NCBI GenBank assembly: GCA_019419895.1
Contig: JAHZIE010000072.1
Span: forward strand, 1-11,277
DNA: 11,277 nucleotides
Source of the DNA: Clostridiales bacterium
Lineage (GTDB): Bacteria > Bacillota > Clostridia > Oscillospirales > Acutalibacteraceae
Reading direction: 5' to 3'
A model generated the notes under the pieces. That model saw only the letters and a list, made by a program, of their open reading frames with translations, was not told the DNA's origin and did not search any database. How positions within the stretch are numbered: the stretch's first letter is position 1; every line of letters starts with the position of its first letter. Shown here piece after piece: positions 1-7,309 of the stretch. The position numbers and the translations under genes were made by a program.

Positions 1-51
1 GAAGGCAGTCAGAAGGTTTGCCTCGTTTTTCGATCCTTTTAATTCTGGCAT
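1..51 (-). CDS. Rubrerythrin-like protein, N-terminal fragment (runs off left edge)
   Basis: Only the first 17 codons are inside the window. They read MPELKGSKNEANLLTAF. The L-K-G-(S/T)-K-(T/N)-E-x-N-L-L-T-A-F pattern is the usual opening of clostridial rubrerythrins, just before the AGESQARxxY iron-binding helix, which would lie beyond the edge. Rubrerythrin is a cytoplasmic non-haem diiron protein that reduces hydrogen peroxide in anaerobes. The start is the ATG at 49-51, preceded on the minus strand by AAAGGAGA about 12 nt upstream, a slightly long but usable spacing. The reading frame stays open upstream, but without a better start codon. The family call rests on 17 residues recalled from memory and has not been aligned. 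Confidence 0.6.
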   Translation of the reverse strand, partial: MPELKGSKNEANLLTAF

Positions 52-151
52 AGCTGATACAATCTCCTTTGCGTTGGTTTCGTTGATTTCGACTTTAGTG
101 TTTGCACCTTTCCTGAATTTATGCCTGAAAAATGGAAAATAAAGAGAAGTC

Positions 152-172
152 TGTATGCGGCTTGTATGCGGC
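152..172. repeat. Tandem direct repeat TGTATGCGGC x2 with 11-bp period
   Basis: TGTATGCGGC occurs at 152-161 and again, identically, at 163-172, separated by a single T. A period of 11 bp places both copies on the same face of the DNA helix, as expected for paired binding sites of a regulator. The repeat lies about 100 bp upstream of the rubrerythrin-like start codon, where a promoter or operator would be. The repeat is seen directly; its function is inference and it could be chance. Confidence 0.45.
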
Positions 173-255
173 GACGGTTTTCCGGTCATAAGCAAAAAGA
201 AAAATGAGACGAAAGGAAGAATTCTTCCGGAAACTGAATGGCTTTTCTGATATGA

Positions 256-299
256 CAAAAAATTCCCCTGCCCATTTTTATAGAATGGACGGGGGAATT
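256..299 (-). terminator. Intrinsic terminator at the end of the pyr-ruvX unit
   Basis: The arms at 261-276 and 284-299 form a 16-bp stem (outer AATTCCCC/GGGGAATT, inner CCATT/AATGG) with one G-U pair and one C-A mismatch, closed by a 7-nt loop. On the minus strand it is followed at once by six T residues (A257-A262 on the plus strand), as in a Rho-independent terminator. It lies about 100 bp past the ruvX stop and is the only strong terminator found downstream of the seven-gene minus-strand cluster. The plus-strand flank is less T-rich, so it should act mainly on leftward transcripts. Confidence 0.87.
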
Positions 300-396
300 C
301 TTTATCAGCTGAAATGCAATTGATAGTTTTAACGGGAGAGATTTCTAATAAGGACGGCCGTATGTATATGTAACACGTCCCTGTTCATAAAACTTT

Positions 397-828
397 TTAG
401 GAAGAAACAGAGCCGCGGTTTTTCCGGTAATCCAGATAGTTTTGGAGGATAATGACCGCGGCGACCGCATCGACCACGGCCTTGCGTTTATTCCCTCTGG
501 TATTGGTGACATTGAGCGCTTCGTGGGCTGAAATTGTTGTCCCGCGCTCATCCCGCAGAATCACGGGAAGCCCGGAATCCCGTTCCAAAAGCTTGGAAAA
601 ACTCCGGGCGGCCAGGGCGCTTTCTCGCTCGCTGCCGTCCATATTTTTGGGCAGCCCCAGCACCAGCTGCTGAGCGCCCTCCTCTTTAGCTATGCGGCTG
701 ATTTCCGCGGAAAGCTTTTCCCGGTTGGTCTGCCGGAGGACGGCCAGAGGGGAGGCGAGAACCTCCATGGGATCGCAGATGGCCAACCCGGTGCGGACCT
801 TTCCAAGATCTACAGCGAGGATTTTCAT
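397..828 (-). CDS. ruvX: RuvX/YqgF-family putative pre-16S rRNA nuclease
   Basis: A 143-residue protein of normal family length with an RNase H-like fold. The family is linked to 5'-end maturation of 16S rRNA in Escherichia coli and was formerly called a Holliday junction resolvase. The opening MKILAVDLGKVRTGLAI carries the first acidic residue, D7. LVLGLPKNMDGS, the DER-TT block (residues 93-98) and the closing NKRKAVVDAVAAVIILQNYLD with D120 match the expected order. The third block reads DERGTT where DERLTT is usual, so a small Gly replaces the Leu; the acidic residues are intact. The ATG has a GGAAGGAG site 8 nt upstream and shares ATGA with the stop of the preceding phosphatase gene, which points to translational coupling. 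It is the last gene of the leftward operon, followed by the terminator at 256-299. Confidence 0.9.
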   Translation of the reverse strand: MKILAVDLGKVRTGLAICDPMEVLASPLAVLRQTNREKLSAEISRIAKEEGAQQLVLGLPKNMDGSERESALAARSFSKLLERDSGLPVILRDERGTTISAHEALNVTNTRGNKRKAVVDAVAAVIILQNYLDYRKNRGSVSS

Positions 829-1493
829 GGGCGCGGCTCCTTCCTCTGATTCCAGTTTTTCATCTCAAAGGTACAGGGAGGCTGATCCAAATGAGAAATA
901 TCATTCATGACGACGACGGAGGGGACAAGGTTGTCGTCAAAGTCAATGACACAGATTCCCGTGTTTCCGCACCAGGGGACTTCGTTGATCCGCTCAAGGG
1001 GATAGCCCAGGGCAAAACACAGGAAATTGCGGATGGCGCAGCCATGGGTGACAGCCGCGATGCGCTTTCCCTTATTTTCCCTGGTAATAGAAAGAACCGT
1101 GTCCCGCACTCTGCGAAATACGTCTTTCATGCTGTCCCCTCCAGGGGCTGAAAAGGCGTAAGGACGTTCGCTCCAGTCGCTGAAGTCTTTTGGATATTTT
1201 TCTTCCAGTTCCTCCCAGTGCTTGCCTTCCCATTCCCCGCCGTTGATCTCAATTAATCCCGGAGAGGAAATGATGGAAAGCGGATGGTACCGGGCGACAG
1301 CCTTGGCGGTATCATAAGCGCGCTCAAGAGGGCTGGAATAAACGCCGTCCAGAGAAATCGTCCTGAACTTTTCCGCCAGACGTTCCAGCTGCCGGGCTCC
1401 GTTTTCTGTAATGCCGCAGTCGGTATGCCCCTGGAAGATATGAAGCTGGTTTCCAAGAGCCTCGCAGTGGCGGACGAGATAAATCCTAGTCAA
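825..1493 (-). CDS. Histidine phosphatase (phosphoglycerate mutase-like) family protein
   Basis: This 222-residue cytoplasmic protein belongs to the histidine phosphatase superfamily, which forms a phosphohistidine intermediate. Visible residues are the R8-H9 nucleophile motif (LVRHCEALGN), the QGHTDCGITENG block, R58 in SSPLERAYDTA, acid residue E82 in IEINGGEWEG and the second His, H150, in VTHG. The motif reads RHC rather than the usual RHG. Substrate cannot be told from sequence; relatives include cobalamin-pathway alpha-ribazole phosphatases, GpmB-like proteins and broad-specificity sugar phosphatases. I chose the TTG at 1493 because an in-frame TAA lies two codons upstream and GGAAAGG precedes it by about 11 nt. 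It lies 48 bp after pyrD and overlaps ruvX by 4 bp, so it is probably a late gene of the pyr operon. Nothing here ties it directly to pyrimidine synthesis. Confidence 0.85.
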   Translation of the reverse strand: MTRIYLVRHCEALGNQLHIFQGHTDCGITENGARQLERLAEKFRTISLDGVYSSPLERAYDTAKAVARYHPLSIISSPGLIEINGGEWEGKHWEELEEKYPKDFSDWSERPYAFSAPGGDSMKDVFRRVRDTVLSITRENKGKRIAAVTHGCAIRNFLCFALGYPLERINEVPWCGNTGICVIDFDDNLVPSVVVMNDISHLDQPPCTFEMKNWNQRKEPRP

Positions 1494-1541
1494 AATTTAT
1501 CGAACCTTTCCGAAAGAATAAAAATCCCATGATGGTTGGTG

Positions 1542-2453
1542 TTACCACATTTCCGCCTTGCCGCATAAATCGGAGGCTTTGGCAATGCCCTGCTCGTCCA
1601 GATAACGGTTAAGGCCGTCAATGATTTTAACGGGAGCATAAGGATCGGTAAAGATGGCGGTTCCCACCTGGATGGCGGAAGCGCCCGCCAGCATCATCTC
1701 AACGGCGTCCTGCCAGGAGGAGATTCCACCAAGTCCCACAATGGGGATGGAAACCCGCCGGCTGGCCTGATAAACCATCCGGATGGCAACGGGAAGAACA
1801 GCGGGGCCGGAAACCCCGCCCGTGTTGTTGCGGATAATCGGACGGCGGGTGCGGATATCGATCCGCATTCCCGTCAGGGTATTAATGAGGGAAAGGGCGT
1901 CGGCGCCTGCCGCTTCAGCGGCGGCGGCAATTTCACCGATATCGGCCACATTGGGGGAGAGCTTGACCATCAGGGGCTTTTTGCAAAAACGGCGCACCTC
2001 CCTGGTGATTGCCTCAACGCTGGCGCAGGAGGTGCCGAACTGCACTCCGCCCTCCTTCACATTGGGACAGGAAATGTTCAGCTCGATCATGTGGACGCTG
2101 GTTTCCGAAAGCCGTTCCGCCATCCGGCAGTAATCCTCCGGACAGCTTCCGGCGATATTGGCGATGATGGCGGTATCCTGTTGTTCCAGCCAGGGGAGAT
2201 CATGAGAGATAAAATGCTCCACGCCGGGATTTTGCAGCCCTACGGCGTTGAGCATGCCGGAAGGGCTTTCCGCGATCCGTGGAGGCGGATTGCCGGAGCG
2301 GGGAAGAAGGGTGAGCCCTTTGGTGGAAATCCCCCCCAAACGGGACAGGGGATAAAATTCGCTGTATTCCCTGCCAAAGCCGAAGGTTCCCGAAGCGGTG
2401 ATCACCGGGTTTTTCAAAGGAACCCCGGCGATGGAAACATGTAAATCAGCCAT
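1542..2453 (-). CDS. pyrD: Dihydroorotate dehydrogenase B (NAD+), catalytic subunit
   Basis: PyrD oxidises dihydroorotate to orotate on FMN, the fourth step of UMP synthesis. In class 1B enzymes the electrons leave through PyrK to NAD+. The protein is 303 residues, normal for the class. Visible are ITASGTFGFG near the N-terminus, STKGLT (K45), LNAVGLQNPG, the catalytic-loop NISCPNVKEGG with the Cys (C129) typical of class 1 enzymes, NTGGVSGPA and the phosphate-binding GLGGISSWQDAVEMMLAGASAIQVGTA. I place the start at the ATG at 2453. The sequence TAATG makes it share one base with the pyrK stop, and AGGAGG lies about 10 nt upstream. An in-frame TTG two codons earlier (2459) is only 4 nt from that site and is less likely. 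Being immediately after pyrK fits the PyrD2-PyrK2 heterotetramer. Confidence 0.96.
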   Translation of the reverse strand: MADLHVSIAGVPLKNPVITASGTFGFGREYSEFYPLSRLGGISTKGLTLLPRSGNPPPRIAESPSGMLNAVGLQNPGVEHFISHDLPWLEQQDTAIIANIAGSCPEDYCRMAERLSETSVHMIELNISCPNVKEGGVQFGTSCASVEAITREVRRFCKKPLMVKLSPNVADIGEIAAAAEAAGADALSLINTLTGMRIDIRTRRPIIRNNTGGVSGPAVLPVAIRMVYQASRRVSIPIVGLGGISSWQDAVEMMLAGASAIQVGTAIFTDPYAPVKIIDGLNRYLDEQGIAKASDLCGKAEMW

Positions 2454-3247
2454 TACCAAACAACCTCCTGTGCGTCAAAAACTGGGCCGTCCTTGCAGAC
2501 ATGGGAATAGCCGCCGGCGGCGTCGGGACGGGTGGTTTTTACCGCGCATCCAAGACATGCCCCCACGCCGCAGGCCATTCGTTCCTCCAGGGAAACCTGG
2601 CAGGGGATGCCAAGCCTGCCGGCAATGCCCGCCACGCCCTTGAGCATGGGAAGGGGGCCGCAGGCGAAGAGAATGTCCGCTGGTTCTGAGGCCAGGGTAT
2701 CTTCCAGGGCGGCGGTGACAAATCCTTTCCGGCCGGCGGTTCCGTCGTCGGTGCACAATACCGTACGGCAGCCCGCGCTGGAAAAATCTTCCGTCAGAAT
2801 GACCGCGTCCCGGCTGCGGAAGCCGAGAATCACCCTCGCGCCCGCGCCATATTGGCGGGCCGCGAAAAGCAGGGGCGGGACGCCGATCCCTCCTCCGATG
2901 AAAACCGCGCGGCGGGAGGTATCCCCCAACTGGAAACCATGCCCCAGAGGGAAAAGAATATCCAGGGAGGCCCCTTCCTGGGTTTTTGACAGAATGTCGG
3001 TGCCGTCGCCGCGGATCTGAAAGACCATCCGCATGGTCTGGGCCGAGGGATCGGCGTCGCAGATGGATATGGGACGGCGCAGGGTTTTGGATGGGACATA
3101 GACATGGGCAAACTGACCTGGCAGAATCTGCTCCGCCATGCTTCCAACCGAGAGGGTAAAGTCAAAAATGTCCTGAGTCAGCCGCCTTTTTTGGAGCAGG
3201 CGGCAAAGGCGCGTGTCATATTTCTTTTGCGTTTTGTTTGGTGTCAT
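2453..3247 (-). CDS. pyrK: Dihydroorotate dehydrogenase B (NAD+), electron transfer subunit
   Basis: PyrK carries FAD and a [2Fe-2S] cluster and passes electrons from PyrD to NAD+. From the start used here the protein is 264 residues, normal for the family. The ferredoxin-reductase-like FAD domain shows RPISI (58-62). The nucleotide-binding domain shows VFIGGGIGVPPLL (about 115-127) and FACGPLPML. The C-terminal cluster-binding segment has Cys226, Cys231, Cys234 (CGVGACLGC) and Cys251 (HVCKDGPVF), all four expected ligands. I chose the ATG at 3247 because AGAAAGGA lies about 9 nt upstream; the in-frame ATG at 3256 directly abuts that site and would be too close. The gene overlaps pyrD by one base and follows the glycosyltransferase gene by about 47 bp. 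Confidence 0.96.
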   Translation of the reverse strand: MTPNKTQKKYDTRLCRLLQKRRLTQDIFDFTLSVGSMAEQILPGQFAHVYVPSKTLRRPISICDADPSAQTMRMVFQIRGDGTDILSKTQEGASLDILFPLGHGFQLGDTSRRAVFIGGGIGVPPLLFAARQYGAGARVILGFRSRDAVILTEDFSSAGCRTVLCTDDGTAGRKGFVTAALEDTLASEPADILFACGPLPMLKGVAGIAGRLGIPCQVSLEERMACGVGACLGCAVKTTRPDAAGGYSHVCKDGPVFDAQEVVW

Positions 3248-3294
3248 TGGGATCATCCTTTCTGACAGATGAAATCAGCGGAATGGAAAGCCTT

Positions 3295-4863
3295 TCAATT
3301 TAACCCGCCGGTCTTGCCCCGGTTCTTTTTTAACAGAGAGGAAAGGCCGCCGGGAATCATCCGGTAAAGTCCCTCAAGGCCGCCTGTAGCCCCAATGAAA
3401 ATCATGGGGATAAAATTGATGATGTAACGGCTTTTTGCTTCCCAGCATAAAAGAAACAGCATAATGCCGAATACGCACAACAGGGGCAGGAGGGTGTCGG
3501 GAGGAGAAAAATTTCCCCTGCGTCGCAGATTCAGCAGGGCGGAGGCCGTCATGAAAATCAGGATTGCCGTGAAAAGAGAGGTGCACAGGTAGTCGTAAAT
3601 GGGATAGAGCTTCCCCTGATAGAGAACAAGCTCATGAAAAATAGTCCAGTGCTGGGGATTGTCGTCCAGGAATTCCGAAAGGGCATAGGTTCCGTCGCCG
3701 AAGCAGCGGCCGCTTTTGGTCCACCACAGCCCTGCCAGTCCGGAGATTCCCATTTCTCCCAGACGCTCCTTTATTTTCTCTTCAATGGCCTCCCTCCGCT
3801 CCTGGGGATCGGAGATGGAATGGGTAAAGCTGTCATCTTTATTGTTATATCCGCCGTTGCCGGAAAGTCCCATCATAAACCAATGGGTATAGGGGGTGTT
3901 CATCTCTTCCGCCTTTTCCCTGTCCAGATGATGGGAATACAGATAACCCTGAAAGGAAAGGGTAACGGCCGCGGCAAGAAGCCCTCCGGCGGCGGTCAGG
4001 AAGAGGGCGCGGCGGAATTTTTTATACCGGATGCAGTAGAGCGCCATGGCAATGAGGGTGATCAGCACCGTAATTTTAATCAGACTGCCCACCGCCAGGA
4101 CAAGGCAGGAGAGGGAAAGCCATAGGAGGCGTTTCTTCCGGCCAATGGATTCCATACCCAGCAAAAACAGATAGAAGGAGAGCACCGGAAAGATAATAGA
4201 GAGAAAATCGGTATAAAAAACAGCGGACGAAAAATAAATGGGTGGACTCAGGGCAAACAAAGCCAGGGCCATGATTCCCTGTCTGACGCCCCATAATTTT
4301 TTGCAGATCAGGCTGGTCAGGGCGACGGTGCAGAGAATGAGGCAGCTGTTGACAAGGGCGGCGGCCCGGAAGGTATCCTCCACCCCCAGCAGCCGCGCGG
4401 CCTTAAAAACCGCCGCGAGAAAGGCCATGCTGCCCAGATTGTTGGGGTAAATATAAAAATAATCCCGGCTGAGGGTGGGATAATAGGACTGTGCAAAGGA
4501 GCCCGTTTCCACCCAATCAAGGGCGTTTTGATAAATCGCCTTCATGTCATAGATGGGATCGAATCGGAAAACCTCGCCGAAAATCAAATGGAGGAGAAAC
4601 AGGATCCCAAGAAAACAGAGAAGAACCGTCTTGTAATGCCGGGAGAAAAACGCCTCATGCCGGCCAATTGTCCGGTAGACCGTGGCGAGAAGCAGGCAGG
4701 CGGCCGCGGTTATAGGGATGAGAAGAAGGAAAAAACGCTGGTATACCTGAAAGTTAAAAAAGATACTGATAATGATGCACAGGAAAGAAACCCAAAAAAT
4801 CAGATAGAACAGCCAGGCCAGCCGATCGTTCCACGGACGTGAGCGCGGGGCGGCGTTTTTCAT
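3295..4863 (-). CDS. GT-C-type integral membrane glycosyltransferase (GT39-like)
   Basis: A 522-residue polytopic membrane protein. Hydrophobic spans lie at about 16-38, 43-63, 78-97, 145-160, 168-188, 195-212, 218-237, 246-278, 285-303, 427-446, 457-474 and 479-495. The first large outward loop contains FDPIYDMKAIYQN with D102 and D106, the kind of acidic motif that supplies the catalytic base in GT-C enzymes using lipid-phosphate sugar donors. SSAVFYTD (213-219) and WEAKSRYIINFIPM near the C-terminus also resemble bacterial dolichyl-phosphate-mannose mannosyltransferase-like (GT39/PMT_2) proteins. A large outward domain spans about 304-420. Donor and acceptor are unknown; cell-wall polymer or glycolipid decoration is a guess. 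The ATG has AAGGAGGT 7 nt upstream. It lies 31 bp after pyrF and about 47 bp before pyrK, inside the pyrimidine operon, an unusual place for it. Confidence 0.8.
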   Translation of the reverse strand: MKNAAPRSRPWNDRLAWLFYLIFWVSFLCIIISIFFNFQVYQRFFLLLIPITAAACLLLATVYRTIGRHEAFFSRHYKTVLLCFLGILFLLHLIFGEVFRFDPIYDMKAIYQNALDWVETGSFAQSYYPTLSRDYFYIYPNNLGSMAFLAAVFKAARLLGVEDTFRAAALVNSCLILCTVALTSLICKKLWGVRQGIMALALFALSPPIYFSSAVFYTDFLSIIFPVLSFYLFLLGMESIGRKKRLLWLSLSCLVLAVGSLIKITVLITLIAMALYCIRYKKFRRALFLTAAGGLLAAAVTLSFQGYLYSHHLDREKAEEMNTPYTHWFMMGLSGNGGYNNKDDSFTHSISDPQERREAIEEKIKERLGEMGISGLAGLWWTKSGRCFGDGTYALSEFLDDNPQHWTIFHELVLYQGKLYPIYDYLCTSLFTAILIFMTASALLNLRRRGNFSPPDTLLPLLCVFGIMLFLLCWEAKSRYIINFIPMIFIGATGGLEGLYRMIPGGLSSLLKKNRGKTGGLN

Positions 4864-4894
4864 CTTCCATACCTCCTTGATCGTCCGGAAGGAA

Positions 4895-5833
4895 TTAAGG
4901 CAGGCGTATGCCGCCGATCTCCTTCAGGATCTGCTCCTTCATACGGAAGGCTTCCCGCCGCGCGGCAAGGGCGTAATCCTCCTCCGGGCAGCCCTCTTCC
5001 TTTTTGTAGGCGCACATAATTGCCCGGGAGGAATTGACGACGGCTCCCAGACCGTTGGAGTCGAAGCCGCCGGCGATATCGGCGGCGCTTCCCCCCTGGG
5101 CGCCATAGCCTGGGACAAGGAAAAAGGTGTGGGGGAGCTTTTGGCGCAGCTCCTTCAGCTGCCTGGGGTAGGTAGCGCCCACAACGGCCCCCACGCCGGA
5201 ATATCCATAGCCGCCCATGAGCTCTTCCCCCCAATTTTCACACAGGCCGCCCATGGTTTCAGAGATGGTCAGGCCGTCGTCCAGAAGACGGTCTTGAAGC
5301 TCCCCAGAGGATGGATTGGAGGTTTTTACCAGAATGAACAGCCCTTTGTCGAATTCCCTGGCGGCCTTTACCGCCGGAAGGATACCGTCGGAGCCCAGAT
5401 AGCCGTTGACCGTAAGGGCGTCCCCGCCAAAAGCGGAAAGAAGGGCGCCGCCGACGGGAGTTTTCCCAAGATGGCCCGCGGCATAGGCCTCCATGGTAGA
5501 GCCGATATCATTCCGTTTTCCGTCGGTGATCACAAACAGCCCCTTTTCCTTTGCGTAGTCGATGGTTTCCTGCAGCGCCTTTACCCCTTGCCAGCCGTAC
5601 ATTTCATAGTAGGCGCACTGGGGCTTGACGGCCGGGACAATATCACACAGGGCGTCGATAAGACCGCGGTTGAATTCCAAAATGGCGGCCGCCGCGGCCT
5701 CCAGGGTTTCCCCGTAGGCGTCAACCGCTTTTTGGCGGATATAAGAGGGGATATACTCCCATTTCGGATCCAGGCCGGCAACGGTTGGATTCTGTTTTTG
5801 GGCAATGGAAGAAATGAGCCTGTCCAATGACAT
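4895..5833 (-). CDS. pyrF: Orotidine-5'-phosphate decarboxylase (type 2)
   Basis: PyrF decarboxylates OMP to UMP, the last step of the pathway, in the cytoplasm. At 312 residues it matches the longer type 2 subfamily rather than the roughly 230-residue type 1 enzymes. NPTVAGLDPKWEYIP lies near the N-terminus. VITDGKRNDIGST (residues 101-113) gives the D-x-K-x-x-D catalytic set (D104, K106, D109). VLVKTSNPSSGELQD-like and FLVPGYGAQGG segments follow, with a closing VNSSRAIMCAY for phosphate binding. KRND replaces the more common KRGD, outside the catalytic acids. The ATG has AAAGGA about 10 nt upstream. Only 18 bp separate it from pyrC, and the glycosyltransferase follows by 31 bp. A long antisense frame covers this gene and is disregarded. 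Confidence 0.95.
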   Translation of the reverse strand: MSLDRLISSIAQKQNPTVAGLDPKWEYIPSYIRQKAVDAYGETLEAAAAAILEFNRGLIDALCDIVPAVKPQCAYYEMYGWQGVKALQETIDYAKEKGLFVITDGKRNDIGSTMEAYAAGHLGKTPVGGALLSAFGGDALTVNGYLGSDGILPAVKAAREFDKGLFILVKTSNPSSGELQDRLLDDGLTISETMGGLCENWGEELMGGYGYSGVGAVVGATYPRQLKELRQKLPHTFFLVPGYGAQGGSAADIAGGFDSNGLGAVVNSSRAIMCAYKKEEGCPEEDYALAARREAFRMKEQILKEIGGIRLP

Positions 5834-5851
5834 GATAACAACATCCTTTCT

Positions 5852-7165
5852 TTATTTGGAAAGCGTTCTGTGCGAGAGGCCCTCGTCAAAGACCAGCCGC
5901 CCTCCGCAGACGGTGGCGAGCACCTTCCCCTTCAGCTGTTTGCCTTTAAATGGGCAGTTCCTGGATTTTCCGTGAAAACGGGAAGGATCCACCGTCCATT
6001 CAAAATTCGGATCGAAAACAGCAATATCGGCGGGAGCGCCGACAGACAGGGTTCCGGCGGGGATGTTCAGAATCCGGGCCGGCCGGAGGGACATGAGCTC
6101 TATGAGCCTGGGAATGGAAATCAGGGGCAGCCCGTCCCTTCCATGCACCAGCCACGTCAGGGAAACAGCCAGAGAGGTTTCCATTCCAATGGAACCGTTT
6201 GGCGCATGGAGAAAATCTGACTTTTCCTCCGGCGTATGGGGGGCGTGGTCAGTGGCGATGGCGTCCAGGGTGCCGTCGAGAATGCCGTCGATGACGGCAA
6301 GGCGATCGGCCTGAGAACGCAGGGGAGGATTCATTCTGTAATCCCCGTCCCTGGTGAGAAGCATTTCTTCCGTCAGGGCAAAATAATGGGGGCAGGTTTC
6401 AGCCGTCACCGGAACGCCGCGGCGTTTCGCGTCGCGGATCAGGGCGACGGAGGTCGCGGTGCTCACATGGCAGATGTGAACCGGGACGCCGTAGGCGGCC
6501 GCCAAAGAGATTTCCCTGGCGGTGCCGGCGTCCTCCGCGGCGGCCGGAATTCCTGGGACTCCCAGCTGACGGGAAATTTTTCCCTCATGCATCAACCCGC
6601 CCTGGGCGAGGTAAAGATCCTCACAGTGGGCCGTCACCTTCATCCCCAAACGGGCGGCCCCCTGCATGGCATGGGCGAGAAACTTAGTGTTTTCCACTGG
6701 ACGGCCGTCGTCGGACAGGGCGATGGCGCCCGCCGCTCTGAGCTCTTCCAAATCGGTGGGAACGGCGCTTTTCAACCCCTTGGTGACGGCGGCGGCGGCA
6801 TAAACGTGGGCGTCAGCCTTCTCCGCCCGCCTCAGCATATCGGAGACAACCTCCCCACAGTCCATAGTGGGAGAGGTATTGGGCATCGCGAGAAGGCTGG
6901 TGACCCCTCCGGCGGCGGCGGCCCGGCAGCCTGACATGATATCTTCCTTGTGGGTTTGTCCTGGGTCACGGAGATGAACATGCATGTCCACCAGGCCGGG
7001 AACGACACAGCAGCCCGCCGCGTCGATCTCCCGGGTTCCTTCGGGAAGGCCATTGACCATTCCCACAGCGGCAATCCTGCCGTCGGAAACCAGGATGTCA
7101 GACAAACAGTCGATGTAGTTTGCGGGATCGATAACATGTCCGTTTTTTATCAAAATGGAATGCAA
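5852..7165 (-). CDS. pyrC: Dihydroorotase (class I)
   Basis: PyrC cyclises carbamoyl aspartate to dihydroorotate. The protein is 437 residues, normal for the class I amidohydrolase type. The metal ligands are visible in order: H62 and H64 in DMHVHLRDPG, the bridging Asp in ALSDDGRPV, H180 in TAHCED, H233 in ICHVST and D306 in ATDHAPHT. The end carries the FHGKSRN-PFKGKQLKGKV signature. I start it at the TTG at 7165: AAAGGAGG lies 7 nt upstream and homology begins immediately with HSILIKNGHVIDP. The frame is open further upstream to an ATG at 7399, but that extension would read through the promoter at 7281-7309 and adds 78 residues unlike the family. It is the first gene of the leftward operon. 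Confidence 0.95.
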   Translation of the reverse strand: MHSILIKNGHVIDPANYIDCLSDILVSDGRIAAVGMVNGLPEGTREIDAAGCCVVPGLVDMHVHLRDPGQTHKEDIMSGCRAAAAGGVTSLLAMPNTSPTMDCGEVVSDMLRRAEKADAHVYAAAAVTKGLKSAVPTDLEELRAAGAIALSDDGRPVENTKFLAHAMQGAARLGMKVTAHCEDLYLAQGGLMHEGKISRQLGVPGIPAAAEDAGTAREISLAAAYGVPVHICHVSTATSVALIRDAKRRGVPVTAETCPHYFALTEEMLLTRDGDYRMNPPLRSQADRLAVIDGILDGTLDAIATDHAPHTPEEKSDFLHAPNGSIGMETSLAVSLTWLVHGRDGLPLISIPRLIELMSLRPARILNIPAGTLSVGAPADIAVFDPNFEWTVDPSRFHGKSRNCPFKGKQLKGKVLATVCGGRLVFDEGLSHRTLSK

Positions 7166-7280
7166 AAGGGTTCCTCCTTTATCAAGGTATGGAAAAAACA
7201 CTGTAAGTCCGGCGGAACAAGAGAGCCAAAGAAGAAAAATCCTTCTGAACGTACTGTCCGCTCCGTTTTTTGTTTTTTTT

Positions 7281-7309
7281 ATTATAAATGATTTTTCCTG
7301 TGGTGTCCA
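7281..7309 (-). promoter_or_regulatory. Sigma-A-type promoter of the pyr operon
   Basis: On the minus strand, TGGACA (-35, five of six consensus bases; plus positions 7304-7309) is followed after exactly 17 bp by a perfect TATAAT (-10; plus positions 7281-7286). Transcription would start near 7274, giving a leader of about 110 nt before the pyrC TTG. That leader has no PyrR anti-antiterminator consensus I can recognise and no convincing terminator hairpin. Any control is therefore more likely at the promoter itself than by PyrR attenuation. Confidence 0.82.

Larger units (their letters stand above)
52..396. other. Intergenic region between ruvX and the rubrerythrin-like gene
   Basis: I see no credible gene here. 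From right to left on the minus strand it holds the ruvX-side terminator (256-299), a perfect 14-bp palindrome GGAAGAATTCTTCC at 215-228, a tandem 10-bp direct repeat at 152-172 and the leader of the rubrerythrin-like gene. That gene must have its own promoter between the terminator and position 51, but I could not pick out a convincing -35/-10 pair. The palindrome and the tandem repeat are candidate operator sites by position only. Confidence 0.5.

Noticed and set aside
4877..5830. A 317-codon open frame on the plus strand.
   Set aside because: It is the antisense shadow of pyrF. The minus-strand product has clear OMP decarboxylase motifs, while the plus-strand product resembles nothing and lacks a ribosome binding site. 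Long antisense frames are common in GC-rich genes.
6236..6934. A 232-codon open frame on the plus strand, antisense to pyrC.
   Set aside because: Gly/Arg-rich shadow of the pyrC reading frame with no family resemblance.
7166..7274. PyrR-dependent attenuator in the pyrC leader.
   Set aside because: No PyrR-loop consensus is seen. The only hairpins are weak (AGAAG/CTTCT and GCGGA/TCCGC) and none is followed by a T run in terminator position.
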